The notes: generated by a model not told the origin, from the letters alone. A stretch of 64,000 bases of DNA from Planctobacterium marinum (GCF_020687805.1 NZ_JAJEWQ010000001.1:186001-250000), one strand, 5' to 3'; positions 45,652 through 55,058 are shown, counted from the stretch's first letter. Made by a program: numbers and translations.

Positions 45652-47034
45652 CTAAAACGCGATCTGCACACTGTGCAGCTCATTTTCACCTTCCACGTTA
45701 AGCGGTGACTTATCTGTGCGAATACTTAGTGGAATTTTTTTGTAGGTTCTGCCGCCATGCTCCCGGGCGATTTCAACATGCAATAATAAGTTGTCTAAGT
45801 GCACATCCTTACCGTATTGATCTAATCCATCCCAATTTACTTCAATGGGTTTATTCCCCATCGTAGCGCCTGACATGGCATCAATCAGGGAGTCATCCTT
45901 GCGCGCTATTTTACGCCACCAGGTACGGAGATCTTTCAGCCAATTTTCACCTGTACCACGGATATGGAGGTTTCTGAGCAACTTATTTTCTGTATCTGTA
46001 ATCCAGACAGCCGCATAAGGCCCCTGATAATCAGCAATGTCAAATTCAGGCAAACGGACGCGAATTTTCACCTGTTGCATCGATGCCGGGGATACACCCG
46101 TAAAGGCCTGGTAGTGTTTACTGTAATAGACTCGCTGTTGTTGATCCCTAAGGGCGAGATGTTGTTTTTCTGAATCTAAAAGGCTCAACACAAATCGGCT
46201 GGTATTGGATGCTGCGAGATAACCAAGGACGACAGCGTCTATCGGGTTTTCACTCAGTACATGAGATGCAAACTTGGATGCGGGCCAGCCATCATTGTGG
46301 CTTATAACACCCTGTTCGGTGCTGCCCTGGTAAGCGGATTGTTGCCATGGCGCAATTTCATAACTGATGGTATTACGCAATGTCAGGGATTGCTGATTTC
46401 CCGCCAAACTGGTTTGGTGCGGCCAGGTTGTATCATGCCCTGAAAACGCGTTCAGTAAGCCGATTTGAAGGTGATATGCGGTAATATCCTGTGAGGCTAA
46501 ATAATCGATAATTCGTTGCAGGATAATGGCCTGAGTCAAATCGCCAAAATCCCAAACTAACTCGCTATCTGTGACCACTTGTCTGGTGTCAGCAGATAAC
46601 GTCACTTTCGCAACGCGAGCGCTGCGCGCCAGTTTTCGGGCCTCTCGTCGTTCCAGTAAGCCTTGTCCATGTACATAGTCATGCCAGTATTGTTTCAGGT
46701 TACCATTTCGACAGGAAAATCGACTTTCAGTTTTCTGGTGCCATCTTTCACACTGCGCAATAGCCGAAAACAACCATTCTGGCGCCGCGAAATCTGTAGT
46801 GCTATTTAGTTGGTTAACTAACGATTCAGGGGCACGGTTGTCCAGGTTGAAGACGGTGTCGTCGACTATATTTTGAATGGCTGTCCTGTTTAGCTCAGTG
46901 AGTGGGTTTGTAGTGATGGTCAGTTGCTCGCCATTGTTCAGTGAAAACGAGCTTGACGACTGTGCGAATGTTTTGTTGATAAAAATGCAAAGTGTTGCAG
47001 CGCATAGCGCTGCAGTCAGATACTTGTTGGCCAC
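45652..47034 (-). CDS. Exported ApbE-like/DUF2271 fusion protein
   Basis: 460 residues. A signal peptide (ending near TFA) is followed by a region (about 30-290) with the outline of ApbE flavin transferase: NLDNRAPESLVNQLNS, WDFGDLTQAIILQRIIDYLA, DAVVLGYLAAS. The glycine-rich and metal-binding residues are poorly kept. The C-terminal 120 residues are DUF2271: YAAVWITDTENKLLRNLHIR, LKDLRTWWRKIARKDDSLID, SGATMG and EIAREHGGRTYKK. It starts with GTG overlapping the EF-hand gene's stop (TAGTG). The partial protein at 63617-64000 shares the DUF2271 domain. Confidence 0.75.
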   Translation of the reverse strand: MANKYLTAALCAATLCIFINKTFAQSSSSFSLNNGEQLTITTNPLTELNRTAIQNIVDDTVFNLDNRAPESLVNQLNSTTDFAAPEWLFSAIAQCERWHQKTESRFSCRNGNLKQYWHDYVHGQGLLERREARKLARSARVAKVTLSADTRQVVTDSELVWDFGDLTQAIILQRIIDYLASQDITAYHLQIGLLNAFSGHDTTWPHQTSLAGNQQSLTLRNTISYEIAPWQQSAYQGSTEQGVISHNDGWPASKFASHVLSENPIDAVVLGYLAASNTSRFVLSLLDSEKQHLALRDQQQRVYYSKHYQAFTGVSPASMQQVKIRVRLPEFDIADYQGPYAAVWITDTENKLLRNLHIRGTGENWLKDLRTWWRKIARKDDSLIDAMSGATMGNKPIEVNWDGLDQYGKDVHLDNLLLHVEIAREHGGRTYKKIPLSIRTDKSPLNVEGENELHSVQIAF

Positions 47035-47978
47035 TATCGCGTCGCCTTAGCAATAACCGTAGCGGTATCACCTTGTTTGTCTTCGTCTTTTTTACTCTCG
47101 CTTTTAGGCTTTCTTTTATAAATCGGATCTTCCAGTGAAATCAGACCATCTTCATTGGTGTCATGTCGCGTAAAACTTCTGAAACCAGACTGCATGTACT
47201 CAGAGAACGTCATGGCTTTGTCTTCATTTTTATCCAAAACCCCGAAACGCACGTAGGCCTGTTTTACCTGAGCTTCGTAACTTTTCTCAATTTGTTTATC
47301 CAGTCGGTCTTCAAACTCAAGTACATATTCCTGTTCGGTCAGCAATCCATCGTTGTTTTCATCACTGCGCTTAAAGTGCTCATCCCGAACATTTTGAAAC
47401 TCCTCCTGAGTTACTTTTTCATCACCATTGCTATCGTAAAGGTCCATAAAACCTTTTATGGAATGCGTTGTTGGCATACGCAAAAGTGGTCGTTGTGCTA
47501 ATGTTCGTTGTGGCTTTTCATCGGCTTTTTTGTCCTTTTTATCAGATTCCCCCCGGCGTTTAGGTTCCGGGTCACTGGCCAGAATAAGCCCGTCTTTGTC
47601 GGCATCCATATAGTCAAATCCGCGTTGCCCAATTGCGTTTAATTCTTCCGGGGAAATAAAGCCATCTTCATCTTTATCAATAGCTTTAAAACGAACATGT
47701 GTTTGTTTTACTGAAGCTTTGCGATCTTCAGCGAAACGTTGCGTGATTTTTCCTTCCCACTCATAAACATATTCGCTCTCATCGACAATGCCATTATTGT
47801 CCGTATCTGTCGCTGCAAAGCGATCACGTCTCGCCGCAACGAATTCTTCCAGCGGTAATTTCTGATCCTGATTTAAATCGTACGTCAGAATAATGCCACT
47901 GGCGCTATGTGGAGCCGCCAGAAGCGCTTGTGGCGCGGTTAAGGCCGTTAGAATTAATAGACTGGCGCGGGTTCTCAT
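47034..47978 (-). CDS. Exported protein with eight EF-hand loops
   Basis: 314 residues with a signal peptide ending near LLAA. Eight EF-hand-type loops are visible in two sets of four: DLNQDQKLPLEE, DTDNNGIVDESE, DKDEDGFISPEE, DADKDGLILASD and then DSNGDEKVTQEE, DENNDGLLTEQE, DKNEDKAMTFSE, DTNEDGLISLED. A Lys/Glu-rich linker separates the halves, so an internal duplication is likely. Probably a periplasmic Ca2+-binding (or other divalent metal) protein. It sits in the DUF4198-EF-hand-DUF2271 operon under the Fur-like sites. Confidence 0.85.
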   Translation of the reverse strand: MRTRASLLILTALTAPQALLAAPHSASGIILTYDLNQDQKLPLEEFVAARRDRFAATDTDNNGIVDESEYVYEWEGKITQRFAEDRKASVKQTHVRFKAIDKDEDGFISPEELNAIGQRGFDYMDADKDGLILASDPEPKRRGESDKKDKKADEKPQRTLAQRPLLRMPTTHSIKGFMDLYDSNGDEKVTQEEFQNVRDEHFKRSDENNDGLLTEQEYVLEFEDRLDKQIEKSYEAQVKQAYVRFGVLDKNEDKAMTFSEYMQSGFRSFTRHDTNEDGLISLEDPIYKRKPKSESKKDEDKQGDTATVIAKATR

Positions 47979-47993
47979 AAGTTTTTCCTCTTT

Positions 47994-48782
47994 TTAATAA
48001 ACTTCGAAAGTAACGGTTGTGGTGTAACTGTATTGTGCTACGTCAGCACCGGCGGGCGCATCTGCGCGTAGCCGTGTTTTAAGCAAATACAGGCCAGCCG
48101 CAGTGGGGGTAAATTGGGTATTTCCGGTACTGTCTGTGAGCACTGAGACCTGATCTGATTCTTCACTAAACTGGTCTTTTGCGTGATAGATAGTGACCGC
48201 TTGTTCCGCAACGGGCTGACCGTTCATATGCACTGAAAATGCAACCGGTTCGTTGTGGAACAGGCTATTGGGATGCGTACTGAATAACACTTCAAAACCT
48301 TGTTGAGTGGCCTTAAGTGCTTGCCGGGTAGGGGCATTTTTTGAAACGTAAGTAATGGCACTGGTAGCCGGTCTGAATTTGGCGGTTAATGTCGCGCCTT
48401 CAGGCAAGGGTTTTTCGTCGCCTCGCAGAGATCCGCGCTCACCATTCAGCTCATAAATACGAAAAATCGGGCCAAGCCTGTTACCAGTCGAAATTTTATA
48501 GGTGCCATCTTCCTCAATCTTGTGTTCCAGCACATTTCTTGTTTCCAGGTTTACGACTGTCTCAATCTTCTGAGTGACGCCATCGGGACCAACAATGTCG
48601 AAGTCAGCATTGCTGATTGCCGATTCCGGTACAAAGAATTGCTCTGCAAACGAAGCATCCAGTGTAACGGCTTTAGCATTCTGCAATTCGAAACTAAAGG
48701 GTTTTAAATAGGGGGTGTGTGCGTTAACTGAGGATGCGAATCCGGCGTTCAATAAAAGCGTTAAAGCGATAAATGAGCGCAT
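47994..48782 (-). CDS. Exported DUF4198 protein (metal-uptake type)
   Basis: 262 residues. Signal peptide cleavage after SVNA would leave His as the first mature residue (HTPYLKPFSFELQNAKAVTL). Ig-like segments such as GVTQKIETVVNLETRNVLEH and NTQFTPTAAGLYLLKTRLRA match DUF4198, a periplasmic family associated with nickel/cobalt and other metal uptake genes. It is the first gene of the minus-strand operon facing the Fur-like boxes, 41 bases from the nearer one. Confidence 0.82.
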   Translation of the reverse strand: MRSFIALTLLLNAGFASSVNAHTPYLKPFSFELQNAKAVTLDASFAEQFFVPESAISNADFDIVGPDGVTQKIETVVNLETRNVLEHKIEEDGTYKISTGNRLGPIFRIYELNGERGSLRGDEKPLPEGATLTAKFRPATSAITYVSKNAPTRQALKATQQGFEVLFSTHPNSLFHNEPVAFSVHMNGQPVAEQAVTIYHAKDQFSEESDQVSVLTDSTGNTQFTPTAAGLYLLKTRLRADAPAGADVAQYSYTTTVTFEVY

Positions 48783-48822
48783 TGAAAGTTCCTGAATGTA
48801 AAAATATTTGTCAGATATTATT

Positions 48823-48841
48823 GCAAATGCAAATCATTATC
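48823..48841. promoter_or_regulatory. Fur-box-like site 1
   Basis: GCAAATGCAAATCATTATC agrees with the 19-bp Fur consensus at 15 positions. It lies 41 bases upstream of the DUF4198 start on the minus strand. Confidence 0.65.
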
Positions 48842-48869
48842 AATAGTATGTGCTCCTCAAATTTCAATT

Positions 48870-48888
48870 GATAATGATTATCATTAAT
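48870..48888. promoter_or_regulatory. Fur-box-like site 2
   Basis: GATAATGATTATCATTAAT agrees with the Fur consensus at 16 of 19 positions. It lies 39 bases upstream of the TonB-dependent receptor start. Together the two boxes control a divergent promoter. Confidence 0.8.
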
Positions 48889-48926
48889 ATCTGATGCAAG
48901 GTTCACTCAACGAATAAGGTAGGAAC

Positions 48927-51302
48927 ATGAACTTCAAGTACTCGCTAATATGTATTGCTTTAACCAGTGTATTGAGCGCTAACGCTTATGCACAGCAAAC
49001 ACGTCTGGAAGCCACTAAAGTAAACAACGAAGAAAGTGAAAAATCTCAGCAAAATGCAGTGGTATTGGATAGCGACACGCTTTCCAATCAGTCGATTACC
49101 AACATTGAAGATACAACGCGATATATTTCCGGTGTACAGGTAAACAACGCCGGTACGCGATTTGGGGACGATGGTTTTAACATTCGAGGATTGGGTGGTG
49201 ATGCGGTTGCTGTGACAGTTGACGGTGTTTCACAAGGGGAGACACTGAACCCTTCTACATTTGCAGCTTATGGTATGTACGGTTCCAGCCGCGGGCAGGC
49301 CGAAATAGAACATGTTAAAACCGTCACTATTTTAAAGGGGCCCAGCAGTGTTACCTCCGGTGCTAATGCGCTGGCGGGTTCGGTTGCGTATGTTACTAAT
49401 GACGCGGCTGACTTTTTACCTGCATCCGGGGATGCTTTTGGCGGTCGGGTAAAAACCGGATTTGATACCCGTTCAGATGAATGGCTGATCAGCACAGCGT
49501 TGGCCAATCGCAGCGGTAACTGGGAAACACTAATTCAGTACACCCAAAGAGACGGCAATGAAACCGAAGCTCACGACAATGGCGCAGATATCCTGGGGGC
49601 AGGGCGCGGTCAGGCTGATTTGATGGATAAATCCGCAAAATCTGTTTTGGCTAAAGTCGCTTATAATCTGTCGCCAGACGCACAACTGGGTGTGGTTTTT
49701 GAAAAAAGCGATCGGGAAAATAATGGCACACCATTGTCTCGTGAAGGCAGTGCAACCTACTTTGATTTTTATTCCATAGATAATAACGATAAAGAACGTT
49801 ACGGTTTGTTTTACAAACAACAAAATGCCAGCAACGGCTTTTATGATTCAGTTGATGTTGCGTTGAATTATCAGGAGTTGTATACCTCCGGTGTCACCGC
49901 GTTTTCATATAGTGCCGGTGGTGCTGCGCCATTTTTACGTGTTGAAGATCGCGAACTGACCCAGGAAACTACCAGCTTTTCTATTGATTTTGGTAAAACT
50001 ATTGACAACCATGAGCTACTTTACGGTGCCAGTTACCAAACATCGTCGTTTCTCAATGTCATGTATGATATTCGCTACAACGATACCTCAACCAGCTCCG
50101 GATTTCGTCAAGGTTATCCGATCCGTGATCCGGCATTCATTCCAGAATCAGACAAAACCGCATTCAGCGTTTATGTTGCAGACTTGATTCAAATTAACGA
50201 CCAACTAAAAGCGAATGTTGGTGTGCGTTATGACAATACCGAATATGATCCCACCATCGATGACACCTTTGCAGATCCTACCGGTAAAAGTGTCTCGGAT
50301 GCTGACTTTTCTGCTGTAGTGGGCGAAGTTGGTCTGAGTTATGAATTTGCCAGCGGCCATACTTTAATGGCCAAAATCGCACAAGGTTATCAGGCGCCGA
50401 CATTGCAAGATGTTTATCTCAGCACTAACTCAGGTGGCGATATCACCGACCTGGTAACAGGGTTGGTTTACGAAGACCTGAGCAAAGTGGCAAACCCTGA
50501 GTTGGACGCAGAGCGGTCCACCAACTACGAACTTTCTTATCAGGCTCAGTTCGAGAAGGGCGCTGTAAAACTTGCTGTGTTCAGAACCGATTACACTGAT
50601 TTAATTCAGGATTCTACGCTGAGTAACCCCTATGGTGCCGATGTCACGGTAGCCTGTGGATTCTTTGATGTCTGTGATGATTCAGGTACAAAGATCGTAA
50701 CTGAGGACACCTATCAACAGCCCGAAAATGTCGGTGAGATTGAAATTACCGGATTTGAATTTGAAGCCAGCTACGATTTTACTGCGAATATTACCGGTCG
50801 TATGAGCTATTCCGCCATTGACGGTGAGTATCAAACGGCTTCTTCAATCAATGACATTGGTGATGACCTGGTTACCGCAGCGCCAGATACCACGACGGTT
50901 GGCCTGTCTTACCGTCCAGACGCCGGGAATTGGGGCGTTGAATTGTACGCTATTCACCGTGCAGACGTTGACAATCGCGGCAGCGTCTATGATGACGAAG
51001 GCAATGTGTTGGTGCAGGGGCAAACCAGTTTTGACCTGGCGAATCGCGGCGGCATTATTCACTTCCCGGATTCATTTACCGTGCTGGATTTAACCGCATT
51101 CTACGAGTTTACCGAGAATCTCAAATTAACCGGGGCTATTTATAATCTGACAGACAAAGAGTATTACCTTTGGGAATCCGTTAATAGCGTCAATAACTCG
51201 GGTGGCACAGGTGGTTTTGCCATCAGTGTTGTGGGTGATGGCTATCAACGCTATTCCCAACCTGGTCGCTCGTTTAGTGCTTACCTGACTTATACCTTCT
51301 AA
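48927..51302 (+). CDS. TonB-dependent receptor, haem/siderophore type
   Basis: 791 residues with a signal peptide (ending near AYA). The plug has TRYISGVQVNNAGTRFGDDG, FNIRGLGGDAVAVTVDGVSQ and VTILKGPSSVTSGANALAGS. The C-terminal barrel has TNYELSYQAQFEKGAVKLAV, an IYNLTDKEYYLWESVNS segment and terminal YLTYTF. The domain pattern is that of haemoglobin/haem or siderophore receptors, but a ligand cannot be named. It has an AGGTAGGA site, a Fur-like box upstream and a TonB2 energiser downstream. Confidence 0.9.
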   Translation: MNFKYSLICIALTSVLSANAYAQQTRLEATKVNNEESEKSQQNAVVLDSDTLSNQSITNIEDTTRYISGVQVNNAGTRFGDDGFNIRGLGGDAVAVTVDGVSQGETLNPSTFAAYGMYGSSRGQAEIEHVKTVTILKGPSSVTSGANALAGSVAYVTNDAADFLPASGDAFGGRVKTGFDTRSDEWLISTALANRSGNWETLIQYTQRDGNETEAHDNGADILGAGRGQADLMDKSAKSVLAKVAYNLSPDAQLGVVFEKSDRENNGTPLSREGSATYFDFYSIDNNDKERYGLFYKQQNASNGFYDSVDVALNYQELYTSGVTAFSYSAGGAAPFLRVEDRELTQETTSFSIDFGKTIDNHELLYGASYQTSSFLNVMYDIRYNDTSTSSGFRQGYPIRDPAFIPESDKTAFSVYVADLIQINDQLKANVGVRYDNTEYDPTIDDTFADPTGKSVSDADFSAVVGEVGLSYEFASGHTLMAKIAQGYQAPTLQDVYLSTNSGGDITDLVTGLVYEDLSKVANPELDAERSTNYELSYQAQFEKGAVKLAVFRTDYTDLIQDSTLSNPYGADVTVACGFFDVCDDSGTKIVTEDTYQQPENVGEIEITGFEFEASYDFTANITGRMSYSAIDGEYQTASSINDIGDDLVTAAPDTTTVGLSYRPDAGNWGVELYAIHRADVDNRGSVYDDEGNVLVQGQTSFDLANRGGIIHFPDSFTVLDLTAFYEFTENLKLTGAIYNLTDKEYYLWESVNSVNNSGGTGGFAISVVGDGYQRYSQPGRSFSAYLTYTF

Positions 51303-51316
51303 ATCAGTAACGCTTA

Positions 51317-51344
51317 TATAGCACGGTAGGGACACTGTGCTATA
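51317..51344. promoter_or_regulatory. Hairpin between receptor and TonB genes
   Basis: TATAGCAC (51317-51324) and GTGCTATA (51337-51344) form a perfect 8-bp stem with a 12-base loop in the 99-base gap. A further GCAAA...TTTGC repeat (51349-51367) recalls the Fur-site style. It may be an attenuator or processing site within the operon, or mark a separate promoter for the downstream TonB genes. Confidence 0.4.
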
Positions 51345-51401
51345 AATTGCAAATAGAAATGGTTTGCATTAACATTACGAAAAGTATCTTTTCCGGATCT
51401 C

Positions 51402-52223
51402 ATGAATAACACTGTCCTCAATAAAAAGCCCTCCATACTGGCATCTTGTCGCTGGATTCTGTTGTTGGCAATGACACCAATGTCTGTCACTTTTGCTGAT
51501 AGTAAAGCCCAGAGTATTGATAACCTGTTATTGCAATGGCAGCAAATTGAAGCTCAACGTACCCAAATCAAAGGTAACTGGCAATTGCGCCAGCAACTGC
51601 TCGAACAACAATTGCAGTTGCTGGCTGATGAGCGCGCTACGTTAACCGAATTGCTTGAACAAAAACATCTTGCCAGCAGTGAAGCTGCGACAGAGCGGAA
51701 GAGCCTGTTGCTGCAACAGTCGGAATTAGAAGCGCAACAAGCAAGCCTGCTATCTGAGTTAAACCGGGCTACCGGGCAGATTTTGGCCATTAATGGTCAG
51801 TTGCCCCCGGTATTGCAAAACAGTTGGCAAACTCATGTAGAAAAACTTAATGAGGCGGATTTACCTGCCAGTGAAATGCTCAACCACATTGCAGAAGCAT
51901 TGAAAAAACTACACAGTTTTAATAGCCGAATCGTTCTGCATCAAACCGTCATGCAACTTCCCACAAATGATGGTGAAAAATCGATTCAGGTGCAGCAGGT
52001 GTTTCTCGGCGCTGCCACAGGTTGGTATATCAGCAATGACCAACAGTATTGGGGCAAAGGCCAAACGACTCCCAGTGGCTGGCATTGGGAGGCATTACAA
52101 AATACCGACAGCGTGTTAGCTGACACCTTATCAGCCCTGGTTGATTCGCTGGAGCAGCCGTCGCGGGCTGAATGGATCAGCTTACCCTTTGATATTTCAT
52201 CTGTACCAGGCGGCCGCCAATGA
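51402..52223 (+). CDS. DUF3450 exported coiled-coil protein of a TonB2 system
   Basis: 273 residues with an N-terminal hydrophobic signal (RWILLLAMTPMSVTFADS). A long coiled coil (about 38-130, glutamine/leucine rich) is followed by the DUF3450 domain with VQQVFLGAATGWYISNDQQY. This family accompanies TtpC-type TonB systems. Its stop overlaps the next start by four bases (ATGA). Confidence 0.85.
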   Translation: MNNTVLNKKPSILASCRWILLLAMTPMSVTFADSKAQSIDNLLLQWQQIEAQRTQIKGNWQLRQQLLEQQLQLLADERATLTELLEQKHLASSEAATERKSLLLQQSELEAQQASLLSELNRATGQILAINGQLPPVLQNSWQTHVEKLNEADLPASEMLNHIAEALKKLHSFNSRIVLHQTVMQLPTNDGEKSIQVQQVFLGAATGWYISNDQQYWGKGQTTPSGWHWEALQNTDSVLADTLSALVDSLEQPSRAEWISLPFDISSVPGGRQ

Positions 52224-53569
52224 ACATCAAAATTTTTACCTTTTTGTTATTGTCGTGCATACCAACGGTAGGTTTGAGCAATACCACATTAGACGATGTG
52301 ACGGCCTCCCTGGTGCGTGACATTCAGCAAGCGCAGAAAAACCTGGAGCAGGAGCAGGCGCAGTTACAGCGACAACAGTCGTCATTGGTGGGTAAGGTCC
52401 ACCAACAGGTTAGTGAAATAAAAGAACTGCGAGAGTCTGCCGCCAATGCCACCCGATTGCGTGACGAACAATTACTGGATTTACAACAGCTTAATGCGCG
52501 GCTCAAAGAGTGGCGAACACAGTCCAATTATCAACATCAGATTTTACAAGACTTGCAACAAATAATGGCGTCAGCGAATCCACAGCAAAGTGCCAATGAA
52601 ACTGCCTTTGACTCGGGACTCGCGCGGCTCAATGATTATGTACTTGCGCAACGAGCAGCGTTACAGCCTTCGGTGTTAGCGCAAGAGGTCGTCTTGTTGG
52701 ATGGAGAAGTGGTTAATGCGCAAACTCTGCGTTTAGGTCCACTGGCCTGGTTTTACTTACTGTCGCAGGAAATCTCTGGTCTGTTAGACAGCACAACGGC
52801 CATACCCACTGCCCAAATCCAGTATACCGGGTCACAACACGAACAAGTCCGCGAGGTGTTTGTCAGTCAGCGGGGCGCGCTTTTGTTTGACCCTACGATG
52901 GAAAAACTGCTGAAACAAACACAAAGCAGCGAGAGTATATTGCAGCACCTGCAAAAAGGCGGAACCTGGGCCATTCCTATTTTAATGTTTGCCTTGCTGG
53001 CACTGCTTATTGGTTTGTTTAAAGCGTTGACGCTGCTGCGTTTGCCACGCCTTTTACCGGCGTTCAGCGAGCGCCTGGCGTTAATTGACCAAAAAGGTGC
53101 CACTCCGGCGGATGTTGCCGGGGTACAACAGCAGGTGAAAGAAGCTCAGCGCGATTTGTTGAACATCATCTTAAAGCATGATGTCTCCCAGCAACGTGAT
53201 GATCAATTATTCGCTTATTTGCTGGCCTATCGACATCGTCTGGAAAGAGGTATCGGTGCCATAGCCCTGGTGGCCTCTATTTCACCTTTGCTGGGATTAT
53301 TGGGTACCGTTTCCGGCATGATCAAAACCTTCAGAATGATGACTTTGTTTGGCGCAGGTGATGCCGCTGCGGTCTCTGGTGGTATTTCAGAAGCGCTTGT
53401 AACTACTGAGTTAGGGTTGATCGTGGCAATTCCTGCGCTCATCGTGCATGCCATTCTCAATCGCCGGGTAAAAAGCCGGTGTCTGACGCTGGAAGCCCAG
53501 GCTACGCAACTCAGCCAGATACAGGTTCACACTACAACTCCGCAAACTTACAAAGAGCAGGCCGCCTGA
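52220..53569 (+). CDS. ttpC: TtpC, MotA/TolQ/ExbB proton-channel protein with periplasmic coiled coil
   Basis: 449 residues. A signal peptide (ending near GLSN) and a periplasmic coiled coil (about 30-110) precede the ExbB-type channel. The channel begins with GTWAIPILMFALLALLIGLF and has LERGIGAIALVASISPLLGL followed by LGTVSGMIKTFR and EALVTTELGLIVAIPALIVH. TtpC in Vibrio is the extra component of TonB2 systems. It couples the proton gradient to receptor-driven uptake. Stop and next start overlap (TGATG). Confidence 0.9.
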   Translation: MNIKIFTFLLLSCIPTVGLSNTTLDDVTASLVRDIQQAQKNLEQEQAQLQRQQSSLVGKVHQQVSEIKELRESAANATRLRDEQLLDLQQLNARLKEWRTQSNYQHQILQDLQQIMASANPQQSANETAFDSGLARLNDYVLAQRAALQPSVLAQEVVLLDGEVVNAQTLRLGPLAWFYLLSQEISGLLDSTTAIPTAQIQYTGSQHEQVREVFVSQRGALLFDPTMEKLLKQTQSSESILQHLQKGGTWAIPILMFALLALLIGLFKALTLLRLPRLLPAFSERLALIDQKGATPADVAGVQQQVKEAQRDLLNIILKHDVSQQRDDQLFAYLLAYRHRLERGIGAIALVASISPLLGLLGTVSGMIKTFRMMTLFGAGDAAAVSGGISEALVTTELGLIVAIPALIVHAILNRRVKSRCLTLEAQATQLSQIQVHTTTPQTYKEQAA

Positions 53570-53985
53570 TGCCAGATACTCTGTCGTTACTTATCAACCC
53601 AGTTGTCTGGGCAATTGTTGCTGTAGCAATACTCTGTTACAGCAACCTGTTTTCCGGGATATCGCAACAAGCCTCCGAGTCAGATTCAACCCTGCGCTTG
53701 GTGCAACTGGACCAGACGCAATCGCTGTTAAACAGCTTACCGCTATTGGGATTGCTGGGCACTATCATTGGTTTACTACAAACCTTCTCAGCGATGGCGC
53801 AGGGAGTGGGTAATCAGGCGGAACTTATGAGTTCAGGTATTGCTGATGCCATGTTTACCACTGAAATTGGTCTGTTAATGGTTATCCCGGGTTGGCTGTT
53901 GTTGTTTCAGCAACGCAAAACCGTGAGTGCCAGACAGGTGCACAAAGCCATCATCGATATGCAGGGGTCCGCCGATGCGGCGTAA
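53569..53985 (+). CDS. exbB: ExbB-type proton-channel protein
   Basis: 138 residues from the ATG at 53569, which overlaps the ttpC stop; an earlier start would be inside ttpC. Three membrane segments are visible, including LLNSLPLLGLLGTIIGLLQT and ADAMFTTEIGLLMVIPGWLL, the ExbB/TolQ signature. It forms the channel with ExbD in the inner membrane. It overlaps exbD by 11 bases. Confidence 0.9.
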   Translation: MPDTLSLLINPVVWAIVAVAILCYSNLFSGISQQASESDSTLRLVQLDQTQSLLNSLPLLGLLGTIIGLLQTFSAMAQGVGNQAELMSSGIADAMFTTEIGLLMVIPGWLLLFQQRKTVSARQVHKAIIDMQGSADAA

Positions 53986-54382
53986 CCTTGAACAGCGCTT
54001 CGAACAACAACAAGGCCGCGATATTGATTTGTCACCCTTGTTAGATGTGGTTTTTATTCTGTTGATTTTTTTCATTGTTACCACAGTGTTTGTTCGGGAA
54101 AGTGGGGTGGATGTAAATAAACCTCAGGCCGTTTCAACTCAGGATCTGGAGCGAAATGTGGTGTTGATCGCAATCACTGACCAGGGCGAAGTGATGTACG
54201 ATAGCAACAATATTGGCGTTGTGGGCGTGCGCTCAACGGTAGCGCAGTTGTTGCGCCAGCAAGCGAAACCGGTTGTGATCCAGGCTGATAAAAGTGTTCC
54301 CACAGACCTGCTGGTTAAGGTGTTAGATCAGGCTAAACTCGCCGGTGCCGAGCAGGTGAGCATCGCTACGACAAGCCCCTGA
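53975..54382 (+). CDS. exbD: ExbD-type biopolymer transport protein
   Basis: 135 residues from ATG 53975 (MRRNLEQRFEQQQGRDIDLS). The single membrane helix LLDVVFILLIFFIVTTVFV holds the essential Asp near its start. The periplasmic ExbD domain ends with VIQADKSVPTDLLVKVLDQA. It overlaps exbB and precedes tonB by 13 bases. Confidence 0.92.
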   Translation: MRRNLEQRFEQQQGRDIDLSPLLDVVFILLIFFIVTTVFVRESGVDVNKPQAVSTQDLERNVVLIAITDQGEVMYDSNNIGVVGVRSTVAQLLRQQAKPVVIQADKSVPTDLLVKVLDQAKLAGAEQVSIATTSP

Positions 54383-54395
54383 GGTAATAACAAAC

Positions 54396-55058
54396 ATGCT
54401 ATTGAGTTTTGAATGGTCTGGTAGCCAGTGGCAAAAAAAGTGGCGGCCTGTCAGTGGCGCCGTTCTCATGGCCTCAGGGTTACTGGCTCTGTTGATATTG
54501 ATCTCGGACAGCGAGTTGTTGCAACCGGAGAAGTTGTTGGTGCGGCAGGTTCAATTCGCCATTCCGCCACCACCACCTCCGCCACCGCCGACTACCAGCC
54601 AACCGACAGCTGAAGCTCCGGCATTGGATATTGCGTTAAGCGGCGATGGGCCAACATTAATGACCACTCATATCGAAATTAAAGGTGTTACCGCTATAGA
54701 AGAATTAGCTCCGCCTGAGCCACCCACATTGACGCCCAATTGGGATAATTTGCTGCAACCAGATTGGAATACGGTTGGCTTAGAACAACTGGATTCAGCA
54801 CCGAGGTTACTGAGCAACCTCAATATTGAATATCCCAGCGCGTTGTCTCGTAGGGGGGTAAACAAAGTCAACCTGGAGGTGGATGTGATGATTGACGAAT
54901 CCGGAAATGTGATTTTGCGTCAGATTTTAGGCGCGCCGCCAACAGAGATTATTGCGCCACTTAAATCCCTGATAAAAAAAGCACGCTTTACCGCACCGCT
55001 AAAAGATGGCGTAGCCGTGCGGGCGGCATTTATCTGGCCTTTGGAGTTTTCAAAATGA
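54396..55058 (+). CDS. tonB: TonB protein
   Basis: 220 residues. There is an N-terminal membrane anchor (about 20-42), then a poly-proline stretch (IPPPPPPPPP, about 56-65), which is short relative to E. coli TonB. The C-terminal TonB domain is EYPSALSRRGVNKVNLEVDV and ESGNVILRQILGA. It reaches across the periplasm to energise receptors. Its stop overlaps the start of the TPR gene. Confidence 0.92.
   Translation: MLLSFEWSGSQWQKKWRPVSGAVLMASGLLALLILISDSELLQPEKLLVRQVQFAIPPPPPPPPPTTSQPTAEAPALDIALSGDGPTLMTTHIEIKGVTAIEELAPPEPPTLTPNWDNLLQPDWNTVGLEQLDSAPRLLSNLNIEYPSALSRRGVNKVNLEVDVMIDESGNVILRQILGAPPTEIIAPLKSLIKKARFTAPLKDGVAVRAAFIWPLEFSK

Noticed and set aside
45519-45701. 60-codon frame rich in Cys and His
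   Set aside because: Overlaps the 3' end of the ApbE-like/DUF2271 gene on the other strand and has no start signal.
46877-46888. ATGGCTGTCCTG, matching the REP-like core
   Set aside because: Inside a well-supported coding sequence with normal codons; most likely chance.
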